This document shows positions 23,642-32,967 of a DNA stretch of 64,000 nt, in pieces. Source of the DNA: Gemmatimonadota bacterium. Its GTDB lineage: Bacteria > Gemmatimonadota > Gemmatimonadetes > Longimicrobiales > Gaopeijiaceae. The notes beneath the pieces are model-generated. The model was not told the origin of the DNA, searched no databases, and saw only the letters and a list, made by a program, of their open reading frames with translations. Each line of letters begins with the position of its first letter. Position 1 is the first letter of the stretch. The DNA lies in the NCBI GenBank assembly GCA_027623325.1, contig JAQBXY010000003.1, forward strand, positions 1 through 64,000, read 5' to 3'. Both the position numbers and the translations under genes were made by a program.

Positions 23642-24157
23642 TTAGCCGATGAGAATACCGCCCTTGATGACGATCGGGCTGTCGAGGTCCGGGATTCCCG
23701 CGACGGCGACATCGTCCTTGCTCAACTCGAGCGTGCCCTCGAGGAAGAGCGACAGGCCGAGGTTCACCTGGACGCCGGCTCCGAGCATGATGCCGGTTTC
23801 AGCGTCGCTCTCGGGACCGGCCGTGGTGCCCCGGGTCTGGAGCCCACCGATCACATAAGGCGCGACCAAGGGAAGCGGAATGCGCAGCTGTGCAGCAAGC
23901 GACGCGGTCCAATACTTACAGTCTGCGCAGTCCGGCTTGTAGTAGACGAAGCCACCGACAAGCGCGAGCGGGAAGAGCGGCGGATCGAGCATGAGGCGGG
24001 CACCGGCCCCCAGCTTCCCGTTCAACTCGAACGTTGGGATGTCGGCGGCACTGGTGATCATCGCTCCCTGGACACCGATCTTGAACTGTGCTTCGACGGG
24101 GTTCGCCAGCACTACGAGGGCAAATACCGCACTGAGAGTCAGTAACACACGACGCAT
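23642..24157 (-). CDS. Small outer-membrane beta-barrel protein
   Basis: 171 residues with a signal peptide (MRRVLLTLSAVFALVVLANPVEAQ). Alternating hydrophobic/polar strands follow (FKIGVQGAMIT, GKLGAGARLMLD, LVGGFVYYKP, YVIGGLQTRG, GIMLGAGVQVNLGLSLFLEGTLEL), ending VIKGGILIG. A Cys pair (DCADCK) lies in one loop. It resembles porin-like/OmpW-like opacity proteins of about eight strands. The start is set by GGAGGAATT seven bases before ATG 24157; upstream in-frame sequence is not signal-like. Role unknown: a membrane pore or surface protein. Confidence 0.72.
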   Translation of the reverse strand: MRRVLLTLSAVFALVVLANPVEAQFKIGVQGAMITSAADIPTFELNGKLGAGARLMLDPPLFPLALVGGFVYYKPDCADCKYWTASLAAQLRIPLPLVAPYVIGGLQTRGTTAGPESDAETGIMLGAGVQVNLGLSLFLEGTLELSKDDVAVAGIPDLDSPIVIKGGILIG

Positions 24158-24284
24158 GGGAATTCCTCCAAGCCGGAAACATTTGTTTACGTATGCTAGA
24201 ATTATGAATCTCTTTTCGGACAATGCAACAGAACAAGTCGAAACCCTGCCCTCCATCCGCGCTATCGAGGGACGGCAAAGGCCG

Positions 24285-25805
24285 TCATCGAACGAGATCG
24301 GCCAGGAAGGCGAACGCCACCTCGACGGCTAGCACCACCCCGGCCTCATCGCCCCATGAATAGCCGGCCTTCAGAGCCCCGACGTCGAGGCCATCGAGTC
24401 GGCCGACGAGTCCCCACTGGCGGGGCTTCATGAGAGCGAAGCCCATCAGGCCCAATCCCAGCCCCTCGCCGACCTTTCGTTCGAGGCCAGCCTGGGCGAA
24501 AGCGGTCAAAGGAAACTCCTCGGTCACGAGCCCTCCGTACGCGGAAATCACGAGCGTCCATTCAGGTACTTCACACGGAACGCCGCCCGGTTCACAGTCG
24601 GATGCGCCGAGGTCGTCGGTGCCCTCGAGACCAAAGAGCAGATGGCCATCGGTGAACGTTCCGGTCCCGCCCGCCTGAACCCGGTACTGTTGGGCCGAGA
24701 TTTCGCCATGGACGGCACCCGCGAACAGGACGACGAGAGCGGCGAGGAAACGCGTGATCTTCTCGGCCACAAACTTGCCGTCGCACAACGCAGCGTGACC
24801 CTTCACTTTACCCGAGAGCCTCAGCGCCTTGGACCGGAAGCGGTCGCCGCACCACCGGACGGTCACATCGCTGGGGACTAGTGTGTCACCCTTGGTCATG
24901 CCGAAGTCCGGGCGGGGGCGGTCGCCCACGGGTGCTCCCGAGGTGACGAGCGTTTCTCCCACCCGAGTGATCCACGTGGGAGTATCCTGCTTCTCACCTT
25001 GCACGACGAGTACCTGGATGTCGCCGTGCAGCCGCGAGAGCGGGTCCGCCATGAGTGCGTGTGTCTCACGCGCCCGGACCAGCAGGTCCTCGCGAATGCC
25101 CTCCCGCCACGGTTCCGGGTAACCTCCGAGACGCAGTAGTTGCTGGTCACTCGGCACGCTCCGACCCGATGGGTCGAGCACGGAGTCCCACGCGGGCAGC
25201 ATCTGGTAGAGCGCGGGCCACGTCTGGGCCATACGCCTTGCGGCCTCGTAGCTCAGCGGGTCGTCGCCGAAGTCACCCCGACCCACCATGATCGCTTCGC
25301 TCGCTCGCTGCGTGCCAGCGAGCGGACAACCTACCAAGACGACCCGTCCGACCAGTGAGGCGAATTCGTCGCTGTCCCGCGCGAGCGCACTCGCGAGCAC
25401 GATGAGGAGTCCGCCCTGCGAATGACCCACGAGATTCCATCGACCCCGCGCCGGCCTGTCGGCGCGTAGTCGTTCGAGTAGACGCAGCGCATTATACCGG
25501 CAATCGAGACGCCAGTCGTAGGGGAAGGAAACGTTCGGCTTGGGCAATCGGTCGTAGGGAGTCGCGACCACGGAGCCAGGCGCCAGCGTGGTCCCGCGGA
25601 TTCTCGAAGTGCGTGCGGGGGCCCAGCTCCCGGGGTCGTGGTCGAGCCTCAAGAGCTCCTGCCACTCCACCAGGTCACGACCCCCGAGGTCGTCCCGATC
25701 GAGGCCGATGGCAATACGCACAGCGTTGTAGACGGTGCGACCGTCCTGGTCCTTCAGCGTGGTCGCCTGAGTGCCCGGAACGACGAGGGTTCGATCACGC
25801 GTCAT
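24285..25805 (-). CDS. LCAT-like lipase/acyltransferase fused to a beta-barrel-like module
   Basis: 506 residues. The N-terminal ~355 form a lecithin:cholesterol-acyltransferase-type alpha/beta hydrolase: VVPGTQATTL (oxyanion region), PYDWRLDCRYN, nucleophile elbow GHSQGG (Ser about 129), and possibly a late Asp/His in GDTLVPSDV and KGHAALC. There is no signal peptide at the N-terminus. Residues about 356-378 (ITRFLAALVVLFAGAVHGEISAQQ) look like an internal signal peptide. They are followed by ~125 residues of strand-rich sequence resembling the small outer-membrane protein next door. Either two genes have fused after losing a stop, or this is a two-domain envelope lipase. It lies 29 bp after the PqqB-like gene in the same direction. 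Confidence 0.7.
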   Translation of the reverse strand: MTRDRTLVVPGTQATTLKDQDGRTVYNAVRIAIGLDRDDLGGRDLVEWQELLRLDHDPGSWAPARTSRIRGTTLAPGSVVATPYDRLPKPNVSFPYDWRLDCRYNALRLLERLRADRPARGRWNLVGHSQGGLLIVLASALARDSDEFASLVGRVVLVGCPLAGTQRASEAIMVGRGDFGDDPLSYEAARRMAQTWPALYQMLPAWDSVLDPSGRSVPSDQQLLRLGGYPEPWREGIREDLLVRARETHALMADPLSRLHGDIQVLVVQGEKQDTPTWITRVGETLVTSGAPVGDRPRPDFGMTKGDTLVPSDVTVRWCGDRFRSKALRLSGKVKGHAALCDGKFVAEKITRFLAALVVLFAGAVHGEISAQQYRVQAGGTGTFTDGHLLFGLEGTDDLGASDCEPGGVPCEVPEWTLVISAYGGLVTEEFPLTAFAQAGLERKVGEGLGLGLMGFALMKPRQWGLVGRLDGLDVGALKAGYSWGDEAGVVLAVEVAFAFLADLVR

Positions 25806-25834
25806 GGTCGGGCAGGGAGCTCAGGGTCGGGACG

Positions 25835-26809
25835 CTACAGCGGGAAGCGCTGGCCTTCGGTGGCGATTTCGAAGCCCCTGCGGCGGATCTCGGCGGCCTC
25901 GACGCTGTCTTCGAAGATGGCCGGATTCGTGTTGTTCAGGTGCGTGAAGACCACCCGATCGCCGGCATCTACACGGGCCTGGAGCAGATCCATGGAATGG
26001 GGCACGAGCGGATGCGGAATATCCTCGATGTTGCGCCCCGGGACTTCCTCGCCGGAGTAGAACGACGCGTCGATGAGCGCCGTATCCACCGTCGACACAA
26101 CGTCCTCGATCTTCAGATCCCATCGCTCCCATGAGTCGATGTCAGGCAGATAGAGAATGGTCTGCGTCGGCCCCCGGAAGAGCCAGCCGACGGTATCAGA
26201 GAACTCCGGCCGATGTGGAACCAGCAGCGCCTGAGCCTGGAGCCCCGAATCGACGGTGATCCATTGCCCCGGTGTCACCGGCCTCAGATCGAGCCGGCCT
26301 TCGCTCACCATCAGACTCCACGGACCGTTCGTCGACAGATAGTCCGCCATCTGGGTGGTGCAGTACGTCGGGGTGGCGAGGATCCCGAGCCCTTCCCTGC
26401 CCAAGACAGCGAGCCCCGCATAGTGGCCGATGTGAGCGTGGGTCAGGAAAATGCCATCGAAGGGCCTGCGCTGCCCCGCCCGGTCGCGAAAGCCCGGCTC
26501 GTCGATCAGGTCCAGCTGCCGGGTGATGTCGGGCGTCGCGTCGACGAGGTAGTAGCGGTCCCGGTCCGCGTCGATGAGCGCCAGCGAAGCCGCGAAACGT
26601 GGCTCGGCCCGCGCCCGCGCCCGCTGGCAGCGCTCCGCGTAGCACCCCACCTGAGGCATACCGCCGTCCTGTGTCACGCCCAACACCAGCGCGTAGGGTT
26701 CGGCCCGGAGTGCTGCAGCGAGCCGGAGCGGTCCGAGCGCCGCCGCCGCAGAAGCGGCCGCGAGCGCGGAGGTCGTCGAGGCTAGGAATTCCCGTCGGGT
26801 CTTTGGCAT
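25835..26809 (-). CDS. PqqB-like metallo-beta-lactamase-fold hydrolase, exported
   Basis: About 324 residues. A Tat-type signal (KTRREFLASTTSALAAASAAAALG) precedes a PqqB-type metallo-hydrolase: LGVTQDGGMPQVGCY, then the metal motif LTHAHIGHYAGL (HxHxxH-like), HRPEFSDTVGW, LPDIDSWERWD and HLNNTNPAIF. Family knowledge: PqqB takes part in PQQ cofactor synthesis in the cytoplasm. A Tat signal is unusual for that role, so this may be a secreted relative. ATG 26809 begins the signal sequence; upstream in-frame sequence is not conserved. A PQQ-type dehydrogenase lies at 43651, but no pqqA, C, D or E is in the window. Confidence 0.75.
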   Translation of the reverse strand: MPKTRREFLASTTSALAAASAAAALGPLRLAAALRAEPYALVLGVTQDGGMPQVGCYAERCQRARARAEPRFAASLALIDADRDRYYLVDATPDITRQLDLIDEPGFRDRAGQRRPFDGIFLTHAHIGHYAGLAVLGREGLGILATPTYCTTQMADYLSTNGPWSLMVSEGRLDLRPVTPGQWITVDSGLQAQALLVPHRPEFSDTVGWLFRGPTQTILYLPDIDSWERWDLKIEDVVSTVDTALIDASFYSGEEVPGRNIEDIPHPLVPHSMDLLQARVDAGDRVVFTHLNNTNPAIFEDSVEAAEIRRRGFEIATEGQRFPL

Positions 26810-26891
26810 GCGCCAATAGACGGTCTGAGTTACGAATCGGCGAGTGGCGGCGTAGCTTATCCTCTCACCTTCACCGAACCACGATACGCCC

Positions 26892-27392
26892 ATGGCCAAG
26901 AAAGAGTCCTTCGACATCTCCACCAGCGTCGACTTCCAGGAAGTCGACAACGCGGTGAACCAGTCGATCAAGGAGACCCAGACCCGCTACGACTTCAAGG
27001 GCACGAAGTGTGTCCTCGAACTCGACCGCGAGGCGGGCGCGATCAAGCTCGACGCCGACGACGAATATCGCCTCACACAACTGGTGGCCGTGCTCCGAGA
27101 AAAGTTGAGCCGCCGTCAGGTCCCGTTGAAGAACATCGACGAAGGTGATGTCGAAATCGGATCACTCGGTCGCGCCCGGAAGGTCGTTCGGCTCAAGAAC
27201 GGCATCGACCAGGAAACCGCCAAGAAGATCTCGAAGGAGATCAAGGACGGGGGCTTCAAGAAGGTCCAAGTCCAGATTCAGGGGGAGGAGCTTCGTGTGA
27301 CCTCACCGTCACGGGACGAACTACAGGCCATCATGGCCTTCCTCAAGACGAAGGACTTCGGCGTAGAACTGATGTTCGGCAACTACCGCTAG
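26892..27392 (+). CDS. yajQ: YajQ-family nucleotide-binding protein
   Basis: 166 residues, full length. Diagnostic segments are ESFDISTSVDFQEVDNAVNQ, RYDFKGT, the central LKNIDEGDVEIGSLGRARKVVRLKNGI and the C-terminal VTSPSRDELQAIMAFLK…FGNYR. It has two RNA-recognition-like folds. Some members bind cyclic di-GMP and act with a LysR-type regulator; others bind RNA or ATP. It starts 82 bp from the divergent PqqB-like gene. Confidence 0.95.
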   Translation: MAKKESFDISTSVDFQEVDNAVNQSIKETQTRYDFKGTKCVLELDREAGAIKLDADDEYRLTQLVAVLREKLSRRQVPLKNIDEGDVEIGSLGRARKVVRLKNGIDQETAKKISKEIKDGGFKKVQVQIQGEELRVTSPSRDELQAIMAFLKTKDFGVELMFGNYR

Positions 27393-27453
27393 GCGGAGCC
27401 CGACATGAGACCGCGGTAACAAGTGTGGATCGCACCGCCGCCCTCCGCATCCT

Positions 27454-28869
27454 ATGATTTCACCGTTTCCTGAACGGTCCCTGAGGTCGATCGTCGCCGG
27501 GCTGCGCGCGCGCGAATTCTCGGCGATGGAACTGGTGGAAGACTCTCTCTCCAGCCACTCAGCGCTCGGGGCTAGACTCCACGCGTACAAACACTGGGAC
27601 GCCACTTCTGCGCTGGCGAGTGCACGAAGGGCCGACGAACAACTCTCCGGCTCGAGCCCTCCGCCTCTATGTGGGATCCCCGTGTCGGTGAAAGACCTCT
27701 ACGGAGTCACCGGCATGCCGACGTTCGCCGGATCGGCCCGCGAGCTTCCGCCGGAGATGTGGTCCCGCGACGCCTGGCTGGTCGAGCGTCTGCGCCTGGC
27801 CGGCGCCGTGATCGTGGGCAAGACCCACACGGTGGAGTTCGCGTACGGCGGCGTCGGCATCAATCCGCATTGGGGAACCCCGCGAAATCCATGGGATGCC
27901 GATACCGCCCGCATTCCCGGCGGGTCGTCGTGCGGTGCGGGCGTGAGTCTGCTCGAGGGATCGGCGTATGTGGCTCTAGGATCGGATACGGGCGGGTCCA
28001 TAAGAATCCCGGCGGCGTTCACGGGTGTCGTGGGCCACAAGACGACGAAGGGACTCTGGCCGACCGACGGCGTCGTCCCCCTCAGCAACACCTTCGACAC
28101 GGTGGGGGCGCTAACCCGAACCGTCGAAGACAGCATCATCTTCTTCGGCTCCGTCGACCCCCGGTGGGGTGATCCCGAGCCTCTGCTGGACTCCCTGGCA
28201 GCGACGGCGATCGATGGCCTGAGAATCGCGGTGCCGCGGTGCGGCATTTGGAACGACTGCCAAGGCGACATCGCCGATGTCTTGTCCGGCGCGCTCGACG
28301 AGCTCGGGGCGGCAGGCGCGGAACGTGTCGACATCGACGGACGTTTGCTGGACGACGCGTGCAGCCTCTACATGACCGCAGGGATCGGGAAGGCGGAGTT
28401 CCATGCCTTCCTCGCCAACGAAATGCCCGAGTGGCTGGAGTTGCTACACCCGACCGTCGGCGCCCGGGTGGCCGGAGCGGTCCCGCTCGAGGGCGAGACG
28501 TACCGCAAGGCGCTCGCGAAGCAGAGGCGGATGGCCGCCTTCGCGGTCAGCCTCTTCGCCGACGTCGAGGCGGACGTCGTGGTGCTGCCCGGCAACGTGA
28601 TCACCCCGCCGCCGGTGTCCGACCTTGACGATCTGGACCGCTACGCCGAGGTGAACGGTCAGACCCTCCGACCGACCTGCCCGGTGAATCTCCTCGAACT
28701 CTGTGCGATCTCCCTGCCGGTTGGCCGTGACGCCGCGGGTATGCCGGTCGGCCTTCAGATCATCGCGCGGGCGGGCGAAGACGAAGCGCTACTCGGAGTG
28801 GCTTTGGCGGTGGAGCGCACGTTGGGCACGGGTGCGGACCGCATGGGGCGCCCGCCCTTCCTGAGCTAG
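27454..28869 (+). CDS. Amidase-signature hydrolase, cytoplasmic
   Basis: 471 residues. The Ser-cisSer-Lys catalytic system is visible: Lys80 in GIPVSVKDLYG, the cis-Ser in PGGSSCGAG (158-159) and Ser182 in GSDTGGSIRIPAA. The amidase signature spans about 155-190. There is no signal peptide. Closest in feel to the aryl/allophanate-type amidases and unlike GatA, since no gatB or gatC is near. Substrate unknown. It ends four bases before the convergent dipeptidase stop. It is a distant homologue of the Tat-exported amidase at 30344, so two amidases of different location are present. Confidence 0.88.
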   Translation: MISPFPERSLRSIVAGLRAREFSAMELVEDSLSSHSALGARLHAYKHWDATSALASARRADEQLSGSSPPPLCGIPVSVKDLYGVTGMPTFAGSARELPPEMWSRDAWLVERLRLAGAVIVGKTHTVEFAYGGVGINPHWGTPRNPWDADTARIPGGSSCGAGVSLLEGSAYVALGSDTGGSIRIPAAFTGVVGHKTTKGLWPTDGVVPLSNTFDTVGALTRTVEDSIIFFGSVDPRWGDPEPLLDSLAATAIDGLRIAVPRCGIWNDCQGDIADVLSGALDELGAAGAERVDIDGRLLDDACSLYMTAGIGKAEFHAFLANEMPEWLELLHPTVGARVAGAVPLEGETYRKALAKQRRMAAFAVSLFADVEADVVVLPGNVITPPPVSDLDDLDRYAEVNGQTLRPTCPVNLLELCAISLPVGRDAAGMPVGLQIIARAGEDEALLGVALAVERTLGTGADRMGRPPFLS

Positions 28870-28873
28870 CAAG

Positions 28874-30220
28874 TCACCCGCCGGACTGGATCGTCGCGGC
28901 AACGGCCTGTACTTCGTCGAGCACTCGGAGGAGGTTGCCGCTCCACAGCATGCCGATCTGGGCTTCGGTGTAGCCCCTGCGAACGAGCTCGAGCGTCACG
29001 TTGAACGTCTCGGCTGCGTCGTCCCAACCGACCACACCACCGCCCCCATCGAAGTCCGAGCTGATACCCACGTGCTCCAGCCCGATCTTGCCGACGAGGT
29101 AGTCGACATGATCGATGAAGTCCGCGACATCCACGGGGGGAGAGACCGGTGTGACCTCTGAGGCGATGCGCGCGGCTGCAGCCGACTGCACGCGTGCGAA
29201 GCCCTGTTGGTACGCTTCGCGCTGCTCGGGCGTCATGGCCGCGAGAGCACCTCGCCCACCACGTCCGCCGCCACGGCCACCCAGCACCTCGAAGTTCATC
29301 TCCTGGGCGACCGCCGCGGTGACGGCCTGGCTCGCCTCATTGTATGCGGTGTTCTTGGCACCATTCACGTAGCTGCTGAACGCTACAGTCTGAACGACGC
29401 CGCCGTTCTCCTTGAGCGCCATCAATTGATCGTCGTCGAGGTTACGACTGTGATCGTTCACCGCCCGAGCGGACGAGTGCGACGCGATCACCGGGGCGCG
29501 ACTCAGTGCCATCGCCTGCAGATTCGCATCCTTCGACGGGTGCGATATGTCGACCATGATGCCCCACTTGTTCATCTCGCCGATCGCCTGCCGACCCAGC
29601 TCGCTGAGGCCGTTGTGCAGCCACACGCCATCTCGCTCGCCCGTGTTCGAATCGGCGAACTGGCTGTGCCCGTTGTGTGCCAACGACATGTAGCGGCCGC
29701 CACGCTCTGCGAAGTCACGGATGTTGTCGAGATTCGTGCCGACCTGATACGCGTTCTCGATACCGATCATGGCGACCTTCTTTCCCGCAGCGTCGATGCG
29801 ACGCACGTCTGACGAGGTCAGCGCGAGTTCGATCCGGTCCGGCGCGATCTCTTCGGTCAGCCGGTGGATCGCGTCGAACTTCTCGATCGCTTGGGCGGTC
29901 GCGTTCGCAAAGCCCTCGTCCGTCAGCGGCCCCTGGCCCACATAGACGATCATCCACGAGACGTCCAGCCCGCCCGCTTCCATCTTCGGGAGATTCACCT
30001 GGTTGCCCAGGTCCATCGTGTAGTTGCGCTCGGGGGTGAAGTTGGCCGCACTAATGTCATTGTGAGTGTCGAGCGTGATCACTCGTTCGTGGATGCCACG
30101 GGCCCGCGCCACGAGTTCGGCTTCGGTCTCTGTCGCAGGTGTACCCGTGCAGGCGGTGGCCGCGAGCAGGCCGAGAGCAGCAGAGAGTACGACACGGTTT
30201 CGCGAAATCGAGAGGTCCAT
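28874..30220 (-). CDS. Lipoprotein membrane dipeptidase (peptidase M19)
   Basis: About 448 residues. The lipoprotein signal is VVLSAALGLLAATAC (lipobox ATAC). The M19 zinc site begins with DTHNDI, followed by MIGIENAYQVG, YMSLAHNGHSQFADS, GIMVDISHPS, PVIASHSSARAVNDHSRNLDDD and the late GLEHVGISSDFDGGGGVVGW. Known members hydrolyse dipeptides at the cell surface. A glycine/arginine-rich insert (GGRGGGRGGRGALA) before residue 330 is a local oddity. ATG 30220 begins the signal peptide; residues further upstream are unconserved. It follows the amidase and the AEC carrier on the same strand. Confidence 0.9.
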   Translation of the reverse strand: MDLSISRNRVVLSAALGLLAATACTGTPATETEAELVARARGIHERVITLDTHNDISAANFTPERNYTMDLGNQVNLPKMEAGGLDVSWMIVYVGQGPLTDEGFANATAQAIEKFDAIHRLTEEIAPDRIELALTSSDVRRIDAAGKKVAMIGIENAYQVGTNLDNIRDFAERGGRYMSLAHNGHSQFADSNTGERDGVWLHNGLSELGRQAIGEMNKWGIMVDISHPSKDANLQAMALSRAPVIASHSSARAVNDHSRNLDDDQLMALKENGGVVQTVAFSSYVNGAKNTAYNEASQAVTAAVAQEMNFEVLGGRGGGRGGRGALAAMTPEQREAYQQGFARVQSAAAARIASEVTPVSPPVDVADFIDHVDYLVGKIGLEHVGISSDFDGGGGVVGWDDAAETFNVTLELVRRGYTEAQIGMLWSGNLLRVLDEVQAVAATIQSGG

Positions 30221-30343
30221 GAGACGGGTCCGTCGGTGCGGGTGGTGTTCCGGAGATGGCAATCGGAGATAGTAGAGGCGCGGCCCGAAACGGGCCACTG
30301 ATCAGCAGCCCATCGTAGAATTGGCATGCACCCCGCTGGGCTG

Positions 30344-31972
30344 CTAGCCGAGTGTCGCTGCGAACGTCGGCGCTCTGCGATGGTTCGTCGCCTGCTCGAA
30401 AGCGTACGCGACCCGAAGCAGCGTCGGTTCGCTCCACGCGCGGCCGAAGAACGAAATACCGACCGGCAAGCCCGACACGAAACCCATTGGGACGCTGATG
30501 TCGGGGTAGCCGGCGATCGCGGCCGGGCCTGCACTACTGCCCCCGTCGAGGCGATCTCCCATGATGTGATCGGTCGGCCAAGTGAGTCCCATGGTCGGCG
30601 CCACGATGGCGTCGAGGCGGTGTTCGTTCACGAGCCGATCGATCCCGTTCTCGCGGTTGTTACGCTGAATCGTGGCCTTTGCGTCGAGGTACGCGCGGTC
30701 CGTGAGTGGGCCGCGAGCCTGGGAGTCGTACATACGTTCTTGGCCGAAGTAAGGCATTTCGCGATCGGCGTTTCGTTCATTGAAGTCGATGATGTCAGCC
30801 AGCGTCTTCACTGACGCGTCCGGCCCGAGTGTCGCGAGATACGCATTCAGGTCGGTCTTGAATTCGTACTCCAGCAGTACCAGCGAGAGGGGGTCGTTCC
30901 AGGCCGTCGCGTCAAGATTCGCGGGATCCACCACGATCCCACCTGCATCTCGTATCGCTGACACGGCATTCTCGAAAACCGCGAGCACCCGAGGGTCGAA
31001 GCCGGTGAAGCTGCGCGCCACGCCGATTCGGGCACCGCGCAGTCCGTCTGCGTCGAGGAAGAGGGTGTAGTCGACGTGGGAGTTTCCACTACTGCCAGCG
31101 GTCGCACTGTCCCGCGGATCGACCCCCGTCAGCGGACCCAGCAGAACCGCAGCGTCCCGCACGGTCCTCGCCATGGGGCCCGCGGTGTCCTGTGAGTGCG
31201 AAATGGGGATGATCCCCGACCGACTCCACAGTCCGACCGTCGGCTTGATGCCGACGACGCCGTTGATCGACGACGGGCACATGATCGATCCGCCGGTCTC
31301 GGTTCCGATCGTGATCGCGGCCAGATTCGCCGACACGGCCACACCTGACCCCGAACTGGACCCACACGGATTCCGATTGAGGGCGTATGGATTGCGACAC
31401 TGCCCGCCGCGGGCGCTCCATCCGCTCGTCGCTCGTACGCCGCGGAAGTAGGCCCATTCACTCATGTTCGCCTTGGCGAGAATGATGGCGCCTGCCTCTC
31501 GCAGTCTTTGCGCGATGAACGAGTCCTGCGCGGGTATCGAACCTTCGAGCGCGAGCGAGCCGGCCGTGGTCGTCATCCGGTCGTGCGTGTCGATGTTGTC
31601 CTTGATGGCAATCGGAATACCGTGCAACGGTCCGCGCGGCCCACGGTCTCTGCGCTCGGCGTCGAGCTCGTCGGCGATTGCGAGAGCATCGGGATTGGTT
31701 TCGATGATGGAGCGGAGCCCGGGCCCTCGGCCGTCGATCTCCTCGATGCGGGCGAGATAGAGCTCAGTGATGGAACGTGCGGTCCGCTCCCCGGACTCCA
31801 TGCTCCGTTGCAGGTCTGCGACCGTCAGCTCATCCAATTCGAATGGCGCGACCCCGGCGAACACCCCGTTCGGAGAGCTCGCAGGTCCGGAGGGTTCACA
31901 GCCGCTCATGCCGAGCGCCAGCCCTGCGCCCGCCCCTGCTGCCGTAGTCCCGATGAATCGGCGTCGATCCAT
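30344..31972 (-). CDS. Tat-exported amidase (probable lipoprotein)
   Basis: 542 residues. A twin-arginine signal (DRRRFIGTTAAGAGAGLALGMSGC) ends in a possible lipobox. The amidase-signature domain shows Lys in IPIAIKDNIDTH, NPCGSSSGSGVAVSANLAA and the nucleophile region IGTETGGSIMCPSS. The C-terminal segment includes YPDISVPMGFVSGLPVGISFFG. Fully folded export fits the Tat route. It is likely a periplasmic scavenging enzyme for amides or peptide amides. It starts four bases after the AEC carrier stop, suggesting one transcript with that transporter. Confidence 0.9.
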   Translation of the reverse strand: MDRRRFIGTTAAGAGAGLALGMSGCEPSGPASSPNGVFAGVAPFELDELTVADLQRSMESGERTARSITELYLARIEEIDGRGPGLRSIIETNPDALAIADELDAERRDRGPRGPLHGIPIAIKDNIDTHDRMTTTAGSLALEGSIPAQDSFIAQRLREAGAIILAKANMSEWAYFRGVRATSGWSARGGQCRNPYALNRNPCGSSSGSGVAVSANLAAITIGTETGGSIMCPSSINGVVGIKPTVGLWSRSGIIPISHSQDTAGPMARTVRDAAVLLGPLTGVDPRDSATAGSSGNSHVDYTLFLDADGLRGARIGVARSFTGFDPRVLAVFENAVSAIRDAGGIVVDPANLDATAWNDPLSLVLLEYEFKTDLNAYLATLGPDASVKTLADIIDFNERNADREMPYFGQERMYDSQARGPLTDRAYLDAKATIQRNNRENGIDRLVNEHRLDAIVAPTMGLTWPTDHIMGDRLDGGSSAGPAAIAGYPDISVPMGFVSGLPVGISFFGRAWSEPTLLRVAYAFEQATNHRRAPTFAATLG

Positions 31973-31976
31973 GTCC

Positions 31977-32912
31977 TTACGCTCCGACTAAGGTGAGCAC
32001 GATCGAGATCGTGAAGATCGAGCAGACCGACGTCAAGAGAACGGTGCGCGCGGCGACTTCGGGTGCGGCATCGTAACGAGCGCCGAACAGGTAGACGTTG
32101 ACCGCGCTCGGCATCGACGCCATGACGACGGCCACGGAGACCCACAGACCTCCGAGGCCGAGAATCGGAACCGCGATGATCCAGACCAACAGGGGGTGGA
32201 TCAAGAGCTTGAGCAACGACAGTACGATGGCAGGCCTGACTTCGCCCACGAGCGAGTAGCTGGCCAGCGACGCGCCCATCGCGAAGAGTGCACAGGGGAC
32301 AGCCGCCAGGCCCAGGAATTCCAGGAGCCGGTCGAGCGCTGGCCAGATCGTGACGCCGCTCCAGTTGACCGCCAGTCCCACGAGGATCCCCACGATGATC
32401 GGATTCCGCAGGATCTCCCAAGAGATCGTGGCGAACTGACTGGCCTTCGAAGTCCCGCTCCCCAATCCCGCTTGAATGAGCCCGACGGAGAGGGGCATGA
32501 AGGTCGCGGAATGGAACCCGATGATCAGAAACATCGGAAGTGCCGCCTCGGGACCGAGTGCCGTTAGTACGATCGGGATGCCCATCAGCACGATATTCGA
32601 GAACGCGGCGCCCATCCCGAAAATGGCCTGCTCGTGAAGCGGGCGCGCGAATAGGAACCTCCCCACCCCGACACCCAGTCCATAGGTGATGAGGGAGCTG
32701 GCATAAAACGCGACCATGAACCCCCACTCGATGTCAGTGGGGAACTCCGTCCTCGCCATTGTCCCGAGAAGTAGAGACGGGATCGAAAAATTGAAGACGA
32801 AGAGTACGAGGCCCTTCACCCCGGCATCGTCGATCACGCCTCGGCGTGCAGCGGCGAACCCGAGCGCCATCAAACCAAAGACCGGAACCATCGTTTCGAG
32901 GAGCGTGCCCAT
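31977..32912 (-). CDS. AEC-family (auxin efflux carrier-like) permease
   Basis: About 311 residues with ten hydrophobic helices in two five-helix halves. An N-terminal LLETMVPVFGLMALGFAAARRG and a C-terminal ASMPSAVNVYLFGARYDAAPEVAARTVLLTSV (AEC hallmark region) are visible. Bacterial members move malonate, malate or other small organic acids. Tight linkage to a Tat amidase suggests the pair releases and moves an organic acid, but this is inference. ATG 32912 is chosen because the first helix begins six residues later. Confidence 0.85.
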   Translation of the reverse strand: MGTLLETMVPVFGLMALGFAAARRGVIDDAGVKGLVLFVFNFSIPSLLLGTMARTEFPTDIEWGFMVAFYASSLITYGLGVGVGRFLFARPLHEQAIFGMGAAFSNIVLMGIPIVLTALGPEAALPMFLIIGFHSATFMPLSVGLIQAGLGSGTSKASQFATISWEILRNPIIVGILVGLAVNWSGVTIWPALDRLLEFLGLAAVPCALFAMGASLASYSLVGEVRPAIVLSLLKLLIHPLLVWIIAVPILGLGGLWVSVAVVMASMPSAVNVYLFGARYDAAPEVAARTVLLTSVCSIFTISIVLTLVGA

Positions 32913-32967
32913 GAGACTCCGTGTGGGAAGGAAGCCCGAACGAGTGTCGAAGCTACCGGATGGCTTG

